Origin: Clostridiales bacterium Firm_04 | GTDB taxonomy: Bacteria; Bacillota; Clostridia; Oscillospirales; Ruminococcaceae | Length of the DNA stretch: 64,000 bases | NCBI GenBank assembly: GCA_001603005.1 | Contig: LVAJ01000025.1 | Location: 39,452-103,451, forward strand | Direction of reading: 5' to 3' | Shown here: positions 25,101 through 34,082 of the stretch, one piece after another | Layout of the letters: each line of letters begins with the position of its first letter | Numbering within the stretch: position 1 is the stretch's first letter | Position numbers and translations under genes: made by a program | Notes under the pieces: model-generated | Databases searched by the model: none | The model's input: the letters and a program-made list of their open reading frames with translations, nothing else | Told to the model about the DNA's origin: nothing

Positions 25101-27419
25101 TCATCCTTGATACTCTGCGGTTCCAATCGTAATTCCAGTATAATACAACCCATCGCGAGCTTTCTTTTTTCCGATCCCGTCACGCTTGTAAAGCTCAGTG
25201 CCAAACTTCGTGCTGGACATGCAGTATTCATTATGCTCCTCTGCCCACTTCGCATAAACGGCGTACAGCCTTGAAGCCTTGACTTCTCCCTCTGCGACGC
25301 AGCACGCATCCATGAATGTCGAAATAACATCCATCTCGTGCTGATATTCACGGACAGCATCAAGAACCTTCTGCGGCATCGACAGCCCTTCGTTTTGCCA
25401 GCGCAGGCATCCCTGCACAGCCCATTTCAGGATACCCTCGGCTTCCTTCACGAGCTTGTACTTCAGCTTCTTGTCAACCTTGTCGATCGGGATCTGTACT
25501 TCAAACGGGATCAGATGAATGCGCCGCCAGATACCGGTATCGGTGCCTCTGATCAACGGCTTGTGGTTCGTCGCCATCCAGAGCTTGAACTCCGGCTTGA
25601 ACTCGAACTCTTCTGCAAACATCTTTCGAGCCGTCACAACATCGTCGCCGGTGAGCTGCTTCAGCAAACCTTCATCAAGGCGCATTCCCTCATTCGGTTC
25701 GACCGATGTCACAAGGCGCGCGCCTTTGAGCCGCGCAATGTCTGATGACGGCGCGTTTCCGGACTTCGGGTTCACCATGATCGTCTGCGGCTGGATGTTT
25801 GTCGCGTAGTCGCCGAGAATCCCGCGCACGATCTCAAGAAATGTGGATTTGCCGTTTCGGCCTGTGCCGAACAGGAAAAACGCACACTGCTCAGAGGTCG
25901 AGCCGGTCAGGCTGTATCCGACGCACTTTTGAATATAGTCGAGCATATAGGGATCGCCGCCGAAAATATCGCTGAGGAATTGCAGCCACAGCTTCGGCTT
26001 CGGCGCATCCGGATTATATGTGACGGTTGCCTGCTTGGTGATGTATGCTTCACGGTCATGCGGCAGCAGCTCGCCCGTCTTCAGGTCGATGATGCCGTTC
26101 TTTGCTCCGATCACGGACTTGTTTCTGTCCATATTCTGCGGAAGGATCGGTGCATAATGTTCCGCCTCTCGGATCATATTGGTCTTTCCGGCGAAGCTGC
26201 GGGACTTCTTCAGATGCCTGTCAAAAGCCTTCAGCATTTCCTCATCATGTGCATACAGAACGCGCTCCTGCTCTTGCAGCATGGTCGCGCTGTCTGCAAG
26301 CTGTCGGATATAGCCGATGTTGTCAGTATACCATTTGCCCTCGAAGTAGTAGAGCCATTTCTTCTCAGTGTAGCAGAATCGGAGCATATCTCCGAATGCA
26401 TCAAACAGCCGCTCGGCATTGCCGGTATCGTCAAAGCGGTACATTTTCCCGCGCACACTCGGAGCAGCTGTTTCAGCTGTCTTCCGGATACTGATAGAAT
26501 AGCCGTCGTTTTCTCCGACGCTGTTGCCAGTTCCGGTATAAACAACAGACAGGCCGTCGATTGCTTTCTGCAAGGTGATCGCGCCGTATGTCGTGCCGGA
26601 TTGCCTCCTGTCCCACTTGTCGCGCATCAGGCCGGAGCTGCGGAAGATCTCGTCCATGAGCTGCATATTGCCCTGACACCAGAATGCCAGCATATTGCAG
26701 AATGCCATGTCTGCTTCTGACGGTGAAGTGTATTCGGATGTATCTCCGCCATAGAGCGCAGTGAATTTTGCACCCTGTCTTGACTTCATAGCCCGGTCGA
26801 TGACCTCCTGAGCTGTCATAGAGCACTCGACAAGCGGAAGCTGCTCCGGTGGAGCCGATGCATTTGCCTTTGAAGATTTCGTCCTGTACTTCTCGTAATA
26901 CGGCTTGACGGTCTCGGTGATGTCCGCTATGTCCACATACTCCGTGCAGAGTTTTCCGGTCATTACAAAGAACCGCGCACCGGTGTACATCTCAACACCG
27001 ATGTCTCCGTTTTTGAAATCCTTATCCGGTAGCGTACCTCGCCCAATGAAATGAACGCCGTTCCCAGACTGTGAAAACTCTGCGTATGTGTGGAGTGCAT
27101 CATTCATCTGTCCAAATATATTATCCCAGATACCGTTCCGATAATCCTCGATTTCGGAAGGACGGTCGTCGATGTCAATACCGATATATCCTGAGCCATC
27201 AAACATGAAGCCGATACCGGCATAATCAACGGATGCTGCGACCGCGGTTTCAAAGTCAGTCCATGTCTGAGGGTTGTTTGATTGTGCCATTCCGCCGGTC
27301 CGCGGGTTGACCGGCTGCTTTGACAGTTTTGTATGTCCGTCCTTTGTAGCTTTCGGAATTGCCCGCCAGCACACCCAGCGCGGTAGTTCCTTTAATTCAT
27401 CAGGTATCAGCTCATACAT
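25101..27419 (-). CDS. Phage primase-helicase (P4 family, D5-like)
   Basis: The 772-residue protein joins an N-terminal bifunctional primase-polymerase-like domain (PRWVCWRAIP, then YAGIGFMFDGSGYIGIDIDD with acidic metal ligands, about 1-190) to a D5/SF3 helicase. Walker A FGTGRNGKST lies near residue 520, Walker B-like VTSVEPNEG near 575, and the SF3 sensor KLWMATNHKP near 620. The C-terminus is a small winged-helix-like region. It should initiate phage DNA replication; the iteron-like repeats directly downstream fit an origin. Confidence 0.9.
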   Translation of the reverse strand: MYELIPDELKELPRWVCWRAIPKATKDGHTKLSKQPVNPRTGGMAQSNNPQTWTDFETAVAASVDYAGIGFMFDGSGYIGIDIDDRPSEIEDYRNGIWDNIFGQMNDALHTYAEFSQSGNGVHFIGRGTLPDKDFKNGDIGVEMYTGARFFVMTGKLCTEYVDIADITETVKPYYEKYRTKSSKANASAPPEQLPLVECSMTAQEVIDRAMKSRQGAKFTALYGGDTSEYTSPSEADMAFCNMLAFWCQGNMQLMDEIFRSSGLMRDKWDRRQSGTTYGAITLQKAIDGLSVVYTGTGNSVGENDGYSISIRKTAETAAPSVRGKMYRFDDTGNAERLFDAFGDMLRFCYTEKKWLYYFEGKWYTDNIGYIRQLADSATMLQEQERVLYAHDEEMLKAFDRHLKKSRSFAGKTNMIREAEHYAPILPQNMDRNKSVIGAKNGIIDLKTGELLPHDREAYITKQATVTYNPDAPKPKLWLQFLSDIFGGDPYMLDYIQKCVGYSLTGSTSEQCAFFLFGTGRNGKSTFLEIVRGILGDYATNIQPQTIMVNPKSGNAPSSDIARLKGARLVTSVEPNEGMRLDEGLLKQLTGDDVVTARKMFAEEFEFKPEFKLWMATNHKPLIRGTDTGIWRRIHLIPFEVQIPIDKVDKKLKYKLVKEAEGILKWAVQGCLRWQNEGLSMPQKVLDAVREYQHEMDVISTFMDACCVAEGEVKASRLYAVYAKWAEEHNEYCMSSTKFGTELYKRDGIGKKKARDGLYYTGITIGTAEYQG

Positions 27420-27481
27420 TCACATTCCTCCTGTCGTGCGGTATCGGGGGACGGTTCGGCACCGTCCCCGCCGCGCTCTGA

Positions 27482-28174
27482 TCAGAACGGCACTTCACCG
27501 CTGCTCAGGATTTCTTCAAACTCGTCCAGATTCCCCACATTCATCGGACCAGGTGCTGGCGGAGCAGCCTGCGGACGCTGCGGCTGCGCATACCCCTGCT
27601 GCATGGGCGGCTGCTGGTACTGCTGCTGCGGAGCGTACCCCTGCTGCGGTCTCTGTGCATAACCCTGCTGCTGACGCGGTGCAGGCGAACCGTATGCAGG
27701 ATTCTGTGCCTGCGGACGCTGCTTCTGAACGTGACGGCATTCCGGGAACTGCGCCGGTGCAGTGCTCAGAGAATCAACACGAACCTGCGGCTTCCCGTTG
27801 TATTCCTCATGCCGCACCTCTGCGATCAGGAGTCTGCCGGTCAGTGCCTGAAGGAACTGTTCCAGAGATTCAAAGTTCTGCCCGCTCGGGATCTTCGCAG
27901 CGCGGCTGACAGCCATGAGCTGCGCAAAGTTGAAGCCGTCTACCTGCTCGTCTGCCGGCGTAGGCTCGCGCTTGCGCCAGATGTCCAGGAACAAAACACG
28001 GTTTGCGCACGGCTGCTGGATGTCGTTGCGGATCGTCAGCATAAATCCGACCTTATACTTGCCGTTCTGTGTCTTCCGGATCTCCGCATTCGTAATGATG
28101 CACTCATAGAAGCCCTCCGGTACGAGCTCGCCGCCTCCCTGCGGGATGTTTTCGTAATTAGTACCAAATGCCAT
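27482..28174 (-). CDS. DUF669-family single-strand-binding-like protein
   Basis: The 230-residue protein has an N-terminal DUF669 domain (PEGFYECIITNAEIRKTQNGKY, FLDIWRK). Residues about 145-215 are a disordered Gln/Pro/Gly-rich region with repeated QQGYA. The acidic end DEFEEILSSGEVPF resembles the SSB C-terminal tip that recruits repair and replication proteins. DUF669 genes accompany phage recombination and replication genes, as here. Confidence 0.75.
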   Translation of the reverse strand: MAFGTNYENIPQGGGELVPEGFYECIITNAEIRKTQNGKYKVGFMLTIRNDIQQPCANRVLFLDIWRKREPTPADEQVDGFNFAQLMAVSRAAKIPSGQNFESLEQFLQALTGRLLIAEVRHEEYNGKPQVRVDSLSTAPAQFPECRHVQKQRPQAQNPAYGSPAPRQQQGYAQRPQQGYAPQQQYQQPPMQQGYAQPQRPQAAPPAPGPMNVGNLDEFEEILSSGEVPF

Positions 28175-28178
28175 TGAA

Positions 28179-28487
28179 TTAGCCCTCCTGTATCAATTTG
28201 ATTGCTTCCTCCGGTGATCTGCAAATGCCGGCGATTGCCCCGGCCTTGCGCATCTCCGCAAGGAAATGTTTTTGTTCCTTCGACGCCCGCCCGGACGTCG
28301 TTTTTACCTCGATAAAAACCGCTCTGCCGTCAGACTTCCGGAATCCGAACAAATCCGAGAAGCCGACAGGCAAGCCGGTGGAAAAGTATCTGCCGTCCTG
28401 CGTAAAACCGCGCCCGACATTTGCCCGGAAGATGACGGCATACGGAGCAGCTGCTGCCCGAATACGGTTCTGAATATCATGCTCCAT
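28179..28487 (-). CDS. VRR-NUC domain nuclease
   Basis: The 102-residue stand-alone VRR-NUC protein shows PVGFSDLFGF, AVFIEVKT and KHFLAEMRKAGAIAGI, matching the D-x(n)-E-x-K active site of PD-(D/E)XK nucleases. The family cleaves branched DNA such as Holliday-like structures. It overlaps the helicase gene by 11 bases. Confidence 0.85.
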   Translation of the reverse strand: MEHDIQNRIRAAAAPYAVIFRANVGRGFTQDGRYFSTGLPVGFSDLFGFRKSDGRAVFIEVKTTSGRASKEQKHFLAEMRKAGAIAGICRSPEEAIKLIQEG

Positions 28488-29835
28488 GCAGCAGCCCCCT
28501 TTGCTTTGCCTGATAGAACGCCCATCCTGGCTTATAGCCCATCATTTTCGCATATTCAAGCAGCTCGCCATAGCTGCGGCATTCGTCCGGCGTCTTGGTG
28601 TTGACGGTGAATCCCTTAATCTGAACGAGCTCCGTTTCCTTGACCTGCTCGATTGCCCTGCGCTCTTTTCGCTCAACAGCTGCTCCGCAGTACGGACAGC
28701 TTTCGACCTGCTCGCCGTTCTTTACGAGCGGGAACACCGCATAGCATTCTTGGCAGGTATAAAAACGGTCTTCCTCCGCTTCGGGTTCCTGTTTCACGCC
28801 CTTGCGCTTTAGTTTACCTTCGAGCGTCCATTCCCGGTCATCGTCCGGCATCCCGTGCCGTGCATAGTTGCCGACATGATCGAGGATCACAGCACGCTTG
28901 CCCCTGCGGTATCGCATACAGCGCATGGCCTGCTGGATGAACAGCGTGAGGCTCTGCGTCGGGCGCAGCATGATGACACAGGAACAGTCCGGAACGTCAA
29001 ATCCCTCGGAGATCAGGTCAACATTGCAGAGAATGTCGATTGCGCCGCGCCGGAACTGCTCCACGATCTCCGCACGCTCTGTCTTTTTCATCTGTCCGTC
29101 AATGTGTGCTGCGTCGATGCCTGCCGCGCAGAACTGTGCAGCCATTGCCTGCGAATGCTTGACCGTTGTGCAGTAGCAGACCGCCTGCTGACCATTTGCG
29201 AACTTGCGGTAGTAGCTGATGACATCGCCGTACACCTTGCTTTCGAGCATGATTTTCTCGGCGGATTTCGCATCGAATTCACCGCGCCGCACCTTGACGG
29301 TCGAGAGGTCAGCAACATCCGGCGCATAGTAGTCATACGGCGCAAGGCAATGATTTTCAATCAGCCATTTCGCGCTGACGCCAACCACCAGATCGTCATT
29401 GACATCGCTGAGCCCGCTTCCGTCCAGTCTGACCGGCGTTGCCGTCACACCGACACGGTATGCGTCACGGTAGTAGTCATAAATCTTCTGATAGCTGCTT
29501 GCTTTGCTGTGGTGATTCTCGTCCGTGATGATCAGCGCGGGCGGCGGAATCTTGCCCAATCTATGGCAGGCGGTCTGCACCATCATGATGCGGACAAAGC
29601 GCATATCGACACCCCACCAGAGGAAGGTACGGAGAATCTGCTCGCACAGCTCCTTGCGATGCACCAGAAAGAGAATGTACTTGCCGCCGTATGCCGTGCG
29701 CTTTGCCATTTCTGCAACGATTACAGATTTTCCTCCGCCGCACGGCAGGACGATGCACGGAGCCTTATGCCCCGTGCGCCATGACCTGCTGACCCGCTGT
29801 ACCAGCTCCGTCTGATACGGCCTGAGTTCCGGCAT
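28477..29835 (-). CDS. SF2 DEAD/DEAH-type helicase
   Basis: The 452-residue protein shows Q-like ELRPYQTELV, Walker A LPCGGGKSV, box II ITDENHH (DENH in place of DEAH), motif III TATPVRLDG, and C-terminal SEGFDVP and QQAMRCMRY (motif VI-like). A zinc ribbon (CQECYAVF ... CPYCGA, about 375-400) follows. This is the RecG/YprA-like phage helicase seen beside VRR-NUC and Gp157 genes. It overlaps the upstream ATPase gene by 71 bases. Confidence 0.85.
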   Translation of the reverse strand: MPELRPYQTELVQRVSRSWRTGHKAPCIVLPCGGGKSVIVAEMAKRTAYGGKYILFLVHRKELCEQILRTFLWWGVDMRFVRIMMVQTACHRLGKIPPPALIITDENHHSKASSYQKIYDYYRDAYRVGVTATPVRLDGSGLSDVNDDLVVGVSAKWLIENHCLAPYDYYAPDVADLSTVKVRRGEFDAKSAEKIMLESKVYGDVISYYRKFANGQQAVCYCTTVKHSQAMAAQFCAAGIDAAHIDGQMKKTERAEIVEQFRRGAIDILCNVDLISEGFDVPDCSCVIMLRPTQSLTLFIQQAMRCMRYRRGKRAVILDHVGNYARHGMPDDDREWTLEGKLKRKGVKQEPEAEEDRFYTCQECYAVFPLVKNGEQVESCPYCGAAVERKERRAIEQVKETELVQIKGFTVNTKTPDECRSYGELLEYAKMMGYKPGWAFYQAKQRGLLHGA

Positions 29836-30598
29836 TTGCGCCCTCCTTTCTCTGCTTCACACGCTTACAGGCACAGCCCCAGCAGAGCGGTATGCCGTAT
29901 GTCCGCGAAGTGCCTTCCGCAATCTGACTTGCTGTCTTGTCGCGGAACGCCTGCACCGGCCTACCGCAGTCTCCACAGATGATCTCCGGTTCCATGCCGT
30001 AGTAAACGCGCAGCGCACCGTCAACTGCTTTTAGGTCATTGTCGATATACATAGACTGGAACAGTCCGATCGGGGACTTGCAGCTGTCGCGCCCGTCTGT
30101 CTGTGTTGCAAACAGATACCGACCGTCAACGACAACCGTTTTCAGAACTGTTGTGAACATGCCCTCGACCGTGATCTTTTCATCGAGCAGCTTGCCGATT
30201 GTTTTGATCTTCTGCCGCCCGTCTTCGTCAGTGTCAATGTGATTCAGGAAGTATACAATCACATCCGGCGGAAGATCTTGCACCGATCTGACCAGTTCCC
30301 AGAAGTTTTTTCCGATATCGGTGAACTTCTGAAATCCGGTTTCCTTCGCCCGGCGCATGAACTCGTTTGCCATGAGATACTGTGTATCGTCGATAACAAT
30401 GACTTTGTGTGTCTGCTGCTTCATGCAGCGGTCAATCTCAGGATACTGGTCGGAGCAGAGTACCGTCCGGAACTGTGTCCGGAACGGTAACTGCTTGCCG
30501 TTGACATTGATCAGCGTGATTTCATCCTCGCCGAAATTTCGCATGGATGCGGACTTCCCGCTGCCGGAATATCCGAGAATCAAAACCGGTAAACCCAT
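29765..30598 (-). CDS. Phage AAA ATPase (NTP-binding, AAA_24-like)
   Basis: 277 residues from ATG 30598. Walker A is GYSGSGKSASM (about 9-17) and Walker B is HKVIVIDDTQYL (about 70). A zinc-ribbon-like CGDCGRPV...CWGCACK segment is near the C-terminus (about 210-240). Such ATPases replace Sak-type single-strand annealing proteins in many phages and work with the DUF669 protein. The gene overlaps the next by 71 bases. Confidence 0.78.
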   Translation of the reverse strand: MGLPVLILGYSGSGKSASMRNFGEDEITLINVNGKQLPFRTQFRTVLCSDQYPEIDRCMKQQTHKVIVIDDTQYLMANEFMRRAKETGFQKFTDIGKNFWELVRSVQDLPPDVIVYFLNHIDTDEDGRQKIKTIGKLLDEKITVEGMFTTVLKTVVVDGRYLFATQTDGRDSCKSPIGLFQSMYIDNDLKAVDGALRVYYGMEPEIICGDCGRPVQAFRDKTASQIAEGTSRTYGIPLCWGCACKRVKQRKEGANAGTQAVSDGAGTAGQQVMAHGA

Positions 30599-30606
30599 AG
30601 CACACC

Positions 30607-31146
30607 TCACTTGATAATCAGCGATTCGGTTCTGACAAGCGAAGCGCCGTCAATTACCGTTCCATCCTGCAAGCACTTTTTCAGTGCTGTCTTGTCCAGC
30701 TCCGGCGTCTTGATGCGGAGCAGATCGGAACGGCCATTCAGAACGAGCTGACCGATGAGCTTGCTCTCATCCGCAACCTGCACGCTCTCAGCGTTCCTGC
30801 GGATTGACAGCTTGCACTTTGCCGTCTCGATTTTCTCCCGGTGGATCTGCTTCATGCAGCTCATGAGATAGCCGATCAGGCTGTCAGCGCGCTTCTCCTT
30901 TGCCTTCCGACGAGCGGCGAGTGTTTTTTCTTCCTCACGGATCGCATCAGCCTCCACACGCAGCGCCTTGATGTACTGAGCGACGTTCTCCGCCTTGAGC
31001 TCGAACTCGGTCTCAATACCTTCCAGCGTGTCATACCATGCCTGCTGCGCTGCCTCGCGCATATCATCTTCTTCGATTTCGTCAAATGCATCGAGCTGAT
31101 CGAAAAGCTCAGCGAAGTCATTTGAAATCTCAAACAGTCTGCTCAT
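30607..31146 (-). CDS. Siphovirus Gp157-family protein
   Basis: The 179-residue protein begins MSRLFEISNDFAELFDQLD and continues with a long helical region (ENVAQYIKALRVEADAIREEEKTLAARRKAKEKRADSL, split coiled coil), then LKSIRRN-like KLSIRRNAESVQV and PELDKTALKKCL. This is the Gp157 pattern. The family is linked to phage resistance in Streptococcus and to recombination clusters. It precedes the AAA ATPase. Confidence 0.85.
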   Translation of the reverse strand: MSRLFEISNDFAELFDQLDAFDEIEEDDMREAAQQAWYDTLEGIETEFELKAENVAQYIKALRVEADAIREEEKTLAARRKAKEKRADSLIGYLMSCMKQIHREKIETAKCKLSIRRNAESVQVADESKLIGQLVLNGRSDLLRIKTPELDKTALKKCLQDGTVIDGASLVRTESLIIK

Positions 31147-32071
31147 TTTGTACCTCCTTCATGGCAGCGGCGAAGAACCGCTCCGCCTGAGCTCTGCAAG
31201 CCTCGTTCGGATGTGCAGCAAGGAATGCTGTCATACGCTTAACCGCGTCGATCGCGTTTGCAAGGTATGCCTTGAAGATCTCCTTGCTGTCCGGTTCAGG
31301 TGTTTCGGCGGGCGATGCCTGCGCCGCCGCGAGCTTTTCTTCATACTCCGCTCGCAGGGCATCGGTCTCGGCGCGGTGCTGCCGGTTGATCTCTTGAACG
31401 TGCTTGATGTGGTCGTCCTGCATCTTCGCCGACCACTGCTCATGCTCCAGATTGATCCGGCGCATCGCGTCCTGCATATTCTGCAACTCATGCGACGGCT
31501 CCGGAACGGCCACTTCGACCGGGCGGCTTTCCAGCTCGCGGACCTGATCCGTCAAAGACTGCACCTGATCCTCAAGCCGCTGATTGTCTGCCTGGGCGCT
31601 CTGGGCGGTGTTCTTCCACCGCTGCGCTGCTTCGTTTGCATTGTCGCGTTCCTTGCGGTCGAGCTCGGATTCTTCTTTCAGCGCCGCAATCTGCTCCCGC
31701 AGCTCCCTGACAGTTGTGCTTTCGAGGTCAACAGTCTGGGTAATCTCGGTGCGGGTTTCCTCCGGTGCCATTGCGAGCAAATAGAGCTTTTGAATCCCAA
31801 TTTGTCCAGTCGACTGGACAAAATCCGCTGAAAGTCTGTCCGCGATTGCAATGTATGAATATGCCTGCGCCCGACTCATTCCGAGTTTTTCATCAGAATA
31901 CGCCTCGAAGGTATCGTACCCAAGCGCCCGATAGAGCTTTGAATCGCGCATCTGCTTGATTGCCGTACACATCCCGTACAGCGACTGATAGATCACTTCA
32001 CCGTAACCGGTGATCTGCTTGTGCAGGGCTTCCGCCTGCTGCTTTTCGGTCAACATGATTTCCTCGCTCAT
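31130..32071 (-). CDS. Coiled-coil phage protein with DUF3102-like N-terminus
   Basis: The 313-residue protein has an N-terminal domain (YQSLYGMCTAIKQMRDSKLYRALGYDTFEAY...GMSRAQAYSYIAIADRL) resembling DUF3102/nucleoid-type HTH proteins. A long coiled coil (about 115-260) follows, then a helical C-terminus. Function unknown; DNA organisation or partition is conceivable from the domain layout. Confidence 0.6.
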   Translation of the reverse strand: MSEEIMLTEKQQAEALHKQITGYGEVIYQSLYGMCTAIKQMRDSKLYRALGYDTFEAYSDEKLGMSRAQAYSYIAIADRLSADFVQSTGQIGIQKLYLLAMAPEETRTEITQTVDLESTTVRELREQIAALKEESELDRKERDNANEAAQRWKNTAQSAQADNQRLEDQVQSLTDQVRELESRPVEVAVPEPSHELQNMQDAMRRINLEHEQWSAKMQDDHIKHVQEINRQHRAETDALRAEYEEKLAAAQASPAETPEPDSKEIFKAYLANAIDAVKRMTAFLAAHPNEACRAQAERFFAAAMKEVQNEQTV

Positions 32072-33345
32072 GCTGTTTTCCTCGCTTTCTGTTTTTTGCC
32101 GATAACACCGGCAAGGTATTCCTTGTATGCCTTAATGAAGGCATCGACTTCCGGCGTGGTCCTGCAATTCCGCAGGCCGCGCACCTGATTGATCCTGCCG
32201 TCCGTGCAGACTTCAACGGTGTAATACGGCACATCCGGCTTGTCCACCTTGCGGATGAACATGATATGCAGCTTGCCTTTGGCGTGACGCTCGGCATAGC
32301 CGCCGACGCAGTGATACAGTGCCTTGCCCTCGTCGATGATCTCCTGCATACTCTCCGGCTGCCTGATCAGCAGCGTACCGAATGCGAATTCCAGCGGTTT
32401 GCGTTCTTCCATGCGCTGTGCGAGCTGCTCCTGCATCTCCTTTGTCGCGTTGTACTTCACGATCGCTGTCAGCCGTGTGTGTATGCCCTGAAAATCATGC
32501 GGCATGGAGATTGCCGTATCGTGCATATCATACCGCAGCTTCCGGCACTGGTCGAGATAATCGCTGTACTCGTATTTCTGCACATTATGCTCTTTAAGAT
32601 ACCGGGAGATGCGCTGCGGCATCAGCCCTGTCGCTGCACAGAATCGCTGCATAGTCCCGCGTTCATATCCGAACTCCGCCGCGATCATCAGCAGGTCAGC
32701 GGGCTTGATCTTCGGGAATACCTCCCGCCACATGATGTATGCTTCATAATGCTTCTCATTACCAGCGAGCAGCTTGAACTCATCGCGGTTCAGACTGAGC
32801 ATTTTCAGCAGATTGTTTGACTTCCAGTTGATCAGTTTGCTGGTTTCCAGGTAGTTTGTGCCGCCGTACCAGCCGGTGCAGCGCGCCGTAATCAGATGCG
32901 CATAGCCGGATTTCATCAGGTATTCCACATTCGGATGCTTGCAGTAGAGATGCAGATACTCGAACAGAAGATCCGGCGCTTTGTCATAGCAGCAGTATTT
33001 CACACAGGATTTTTCGACTGCACCCGGATTCAGCACCATGTAGGAATTGTCGGTATATCCGTAAACCCGCTGCGAGAACACCGGCTCGCGGAACTCCTTG
33101 AGGATCTTCCACCCGCCCGTATCGCTCAGGCCGTACCGGACAGATCCGTCCGTTGCGAACACATAGCGCTGACGCTCTACCAGCTGCCCGCCGAAGTACC
33201 TGTGAAAGCACCGTGCAAACAGCTCATTGCCATTTGTCAGGAGCACGACATAATTTCCGGCGTACTTTCCCTTCATCTTGTCCATGAGCGCTGACGGAAT
33301 GACCGGGAAGCTGTGCAGCAATGCATCTTTTCTTGCTTGCCTCAT
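32068..33345 (-). CDS. PcfJ-like protein
   Basis: The 425-residue protein ends with the PcfJ signature LYHCVGGYAERHAKGKLHI and PYYTVEVCTDGRINQVRGLRN (about 345-400). The longer N-terminal part has aromatic-rich stretches without a recognised domain. PcfJ was named from a conjugative plasmid and is frequent on mobile elements; its molecular role is unknown. It lies nine bases after pcfK, and the two are usually paired. Confidence 0.85.
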   Translation of the reverse strand: MRQARKDALLHSFPVIPSALMDKMKGKYAGNYVVLLTNGNELFARCFHRYFGGQLVERQRYVFATDGSVRYGLSDTGGWKILKEFREPVFSQRVYGYTDNSYMVLNPGAVEKSCVKYCCYDKAPDLLFEYLHLYCKHPNVEYLMKSGYAHLITARCTGWYGGTNYLETSKLINWKSNNLLKMLSLNRDEFKLLAGNEKHYEAYIMWREVFPKIKPADLLMIAAEFGYERGTMQRFCAATGLMPQRISRYLKEHNVQKYEYSDYLDQCRKLRYDMHDTAISMPHDFQGIHTRLTAIVKYNATKEMQEQLAQRMEERKPLEFAFGTLLIRQPESMQEIIDEGKALYHCVGGYAERHAKGKLHIMFIRKVDKPDVPYYTVEVCTDGRINQVRGLRNCRTTPEVDAFIKAYKEYLAGVIGKKQKARKTA

Positions 33346-33354
33346 GGTATCACC

Positions 33355-33711
33355 TCAGAAGTCCAGCAGCGAATCGAGCGAGAGCTGCATCGGCTCGCTC
33401 TTATGCTGCGTGATCGGCGGATCGGCCGCGCCGTTATCGCCGCAGAGGTCAATCGTCATGTGAAATCTGACCGCCGCGACCGGAAAATAAAACTTGACTG
33501 CGCGGGTGTAGATTTCCAGATCGCTGACTGCATTGCCGATGCCCTTTGTGATCGCAGTCAGGCAGTCGTCAAAACTCTTGCCGCTCTGCTCGATCGCCTG
33601 CTCGAACTCCGGCTCCTGCCGGCAGAACTCCATGAGCGCGTCAGCCGTCGGCTTAGCGATCGCCTGCGCGTGCCTGCCTTTCGGCTTCACATCAAAATAA
33701 CTCTTATCCAT
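33355..33711 (-). CDS. PcfK-like protein
   Basis: 118 residues from ATG 33711, nine bases from GGAGG. The PcfK pattern is visible in SFDDCLTAITKGIGN and EIYTRAVKFYFP. It is the usual partner of PcfJ, directly upstream. A rightward promoter for a short RNA starts within its first codon region on the other strand. Confidence 0.78.
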   Translation of the reverse strand: MDKSYFDVKPKGRHAQAIAKPTADALMEFCRQEPEFEQAIEQSGKSFDDCLTAITKGIGNAVSDLEIYTRAVKFYFPVAAVRFHMTIDLCGDNGAADPPITQHKSEPMQLSLDSLLDF

Positions 33712-33803
33712 TGACATTTTCCTCCGAATATGCTACAATGAGCATACAGACATTTTTGTTTGTTGCCGTGTCCGATGTACCAGATCGGATGCGGCTTTTC
33801 TTA
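33711..33803 (+). ncRNA. Candidate short RNA with own promoter and terminator
   Basis: Rightward TTGACA (33711-33716), 17 bases, TATAAT-like TACAAT (33734-33739) predicts a start near 33746. A 12-bp hairpin follows at 33765-33795: GCCG-TG-TCCGAT, 7-base loop, ATCGGA-TG-CGGC, with TG/TG forming two G-U pairs, then TTTTCTT. The RNA would be about 55 bases, antisense to the leader of pcfK. All genes here run the other way. Confidence 0.55.
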
Positions 33804-34082
33804 TGTAAGGTAGGCATCGACATACTGCTGCGCAACATCGTCCCCGCCGCGTCCTGCGATGACTGCCGGACCGTAGACATGGCGCTGCGCGATCAAAGAC
33901 GCAAGCTCGTTGCGCATCATGCCCGCTGCTTGAGCTTTAAGATTGTGGTACAGCACGCCGTCATCAAGCATGATGATGTCGATATCCTTGCCGGAAGCAC
34001 AACCGAGTTCCAGCATGACCGAAAACTCGTTGTAACGCATATCAATCAGCTTCGGTACTTCTTCAATTTTCAATGCTTTCAT
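33801..34082 (-). CDS. Uncharacterised early phage protein
   Basis: 93 residues beginning MKALKIEEVPKLIDMRYNEF, with a mixed alpha/beta pattern (GKDIDIIMLDDGVLYH). It starts four bases inside the previous gene's end. The composition recalls DUF3846-type phage proteins, but I cannot assign it. Confidence 0.5.
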   Translation of the reverse strand: MKALKIEEVPKLIDMRYNEFSVMLELGCASGKDIDIIMLDDGVLYHNLKAQAAGMMRNELASLIAQRHVYGPAVIAGRGGDDVAQQYVDAYLT

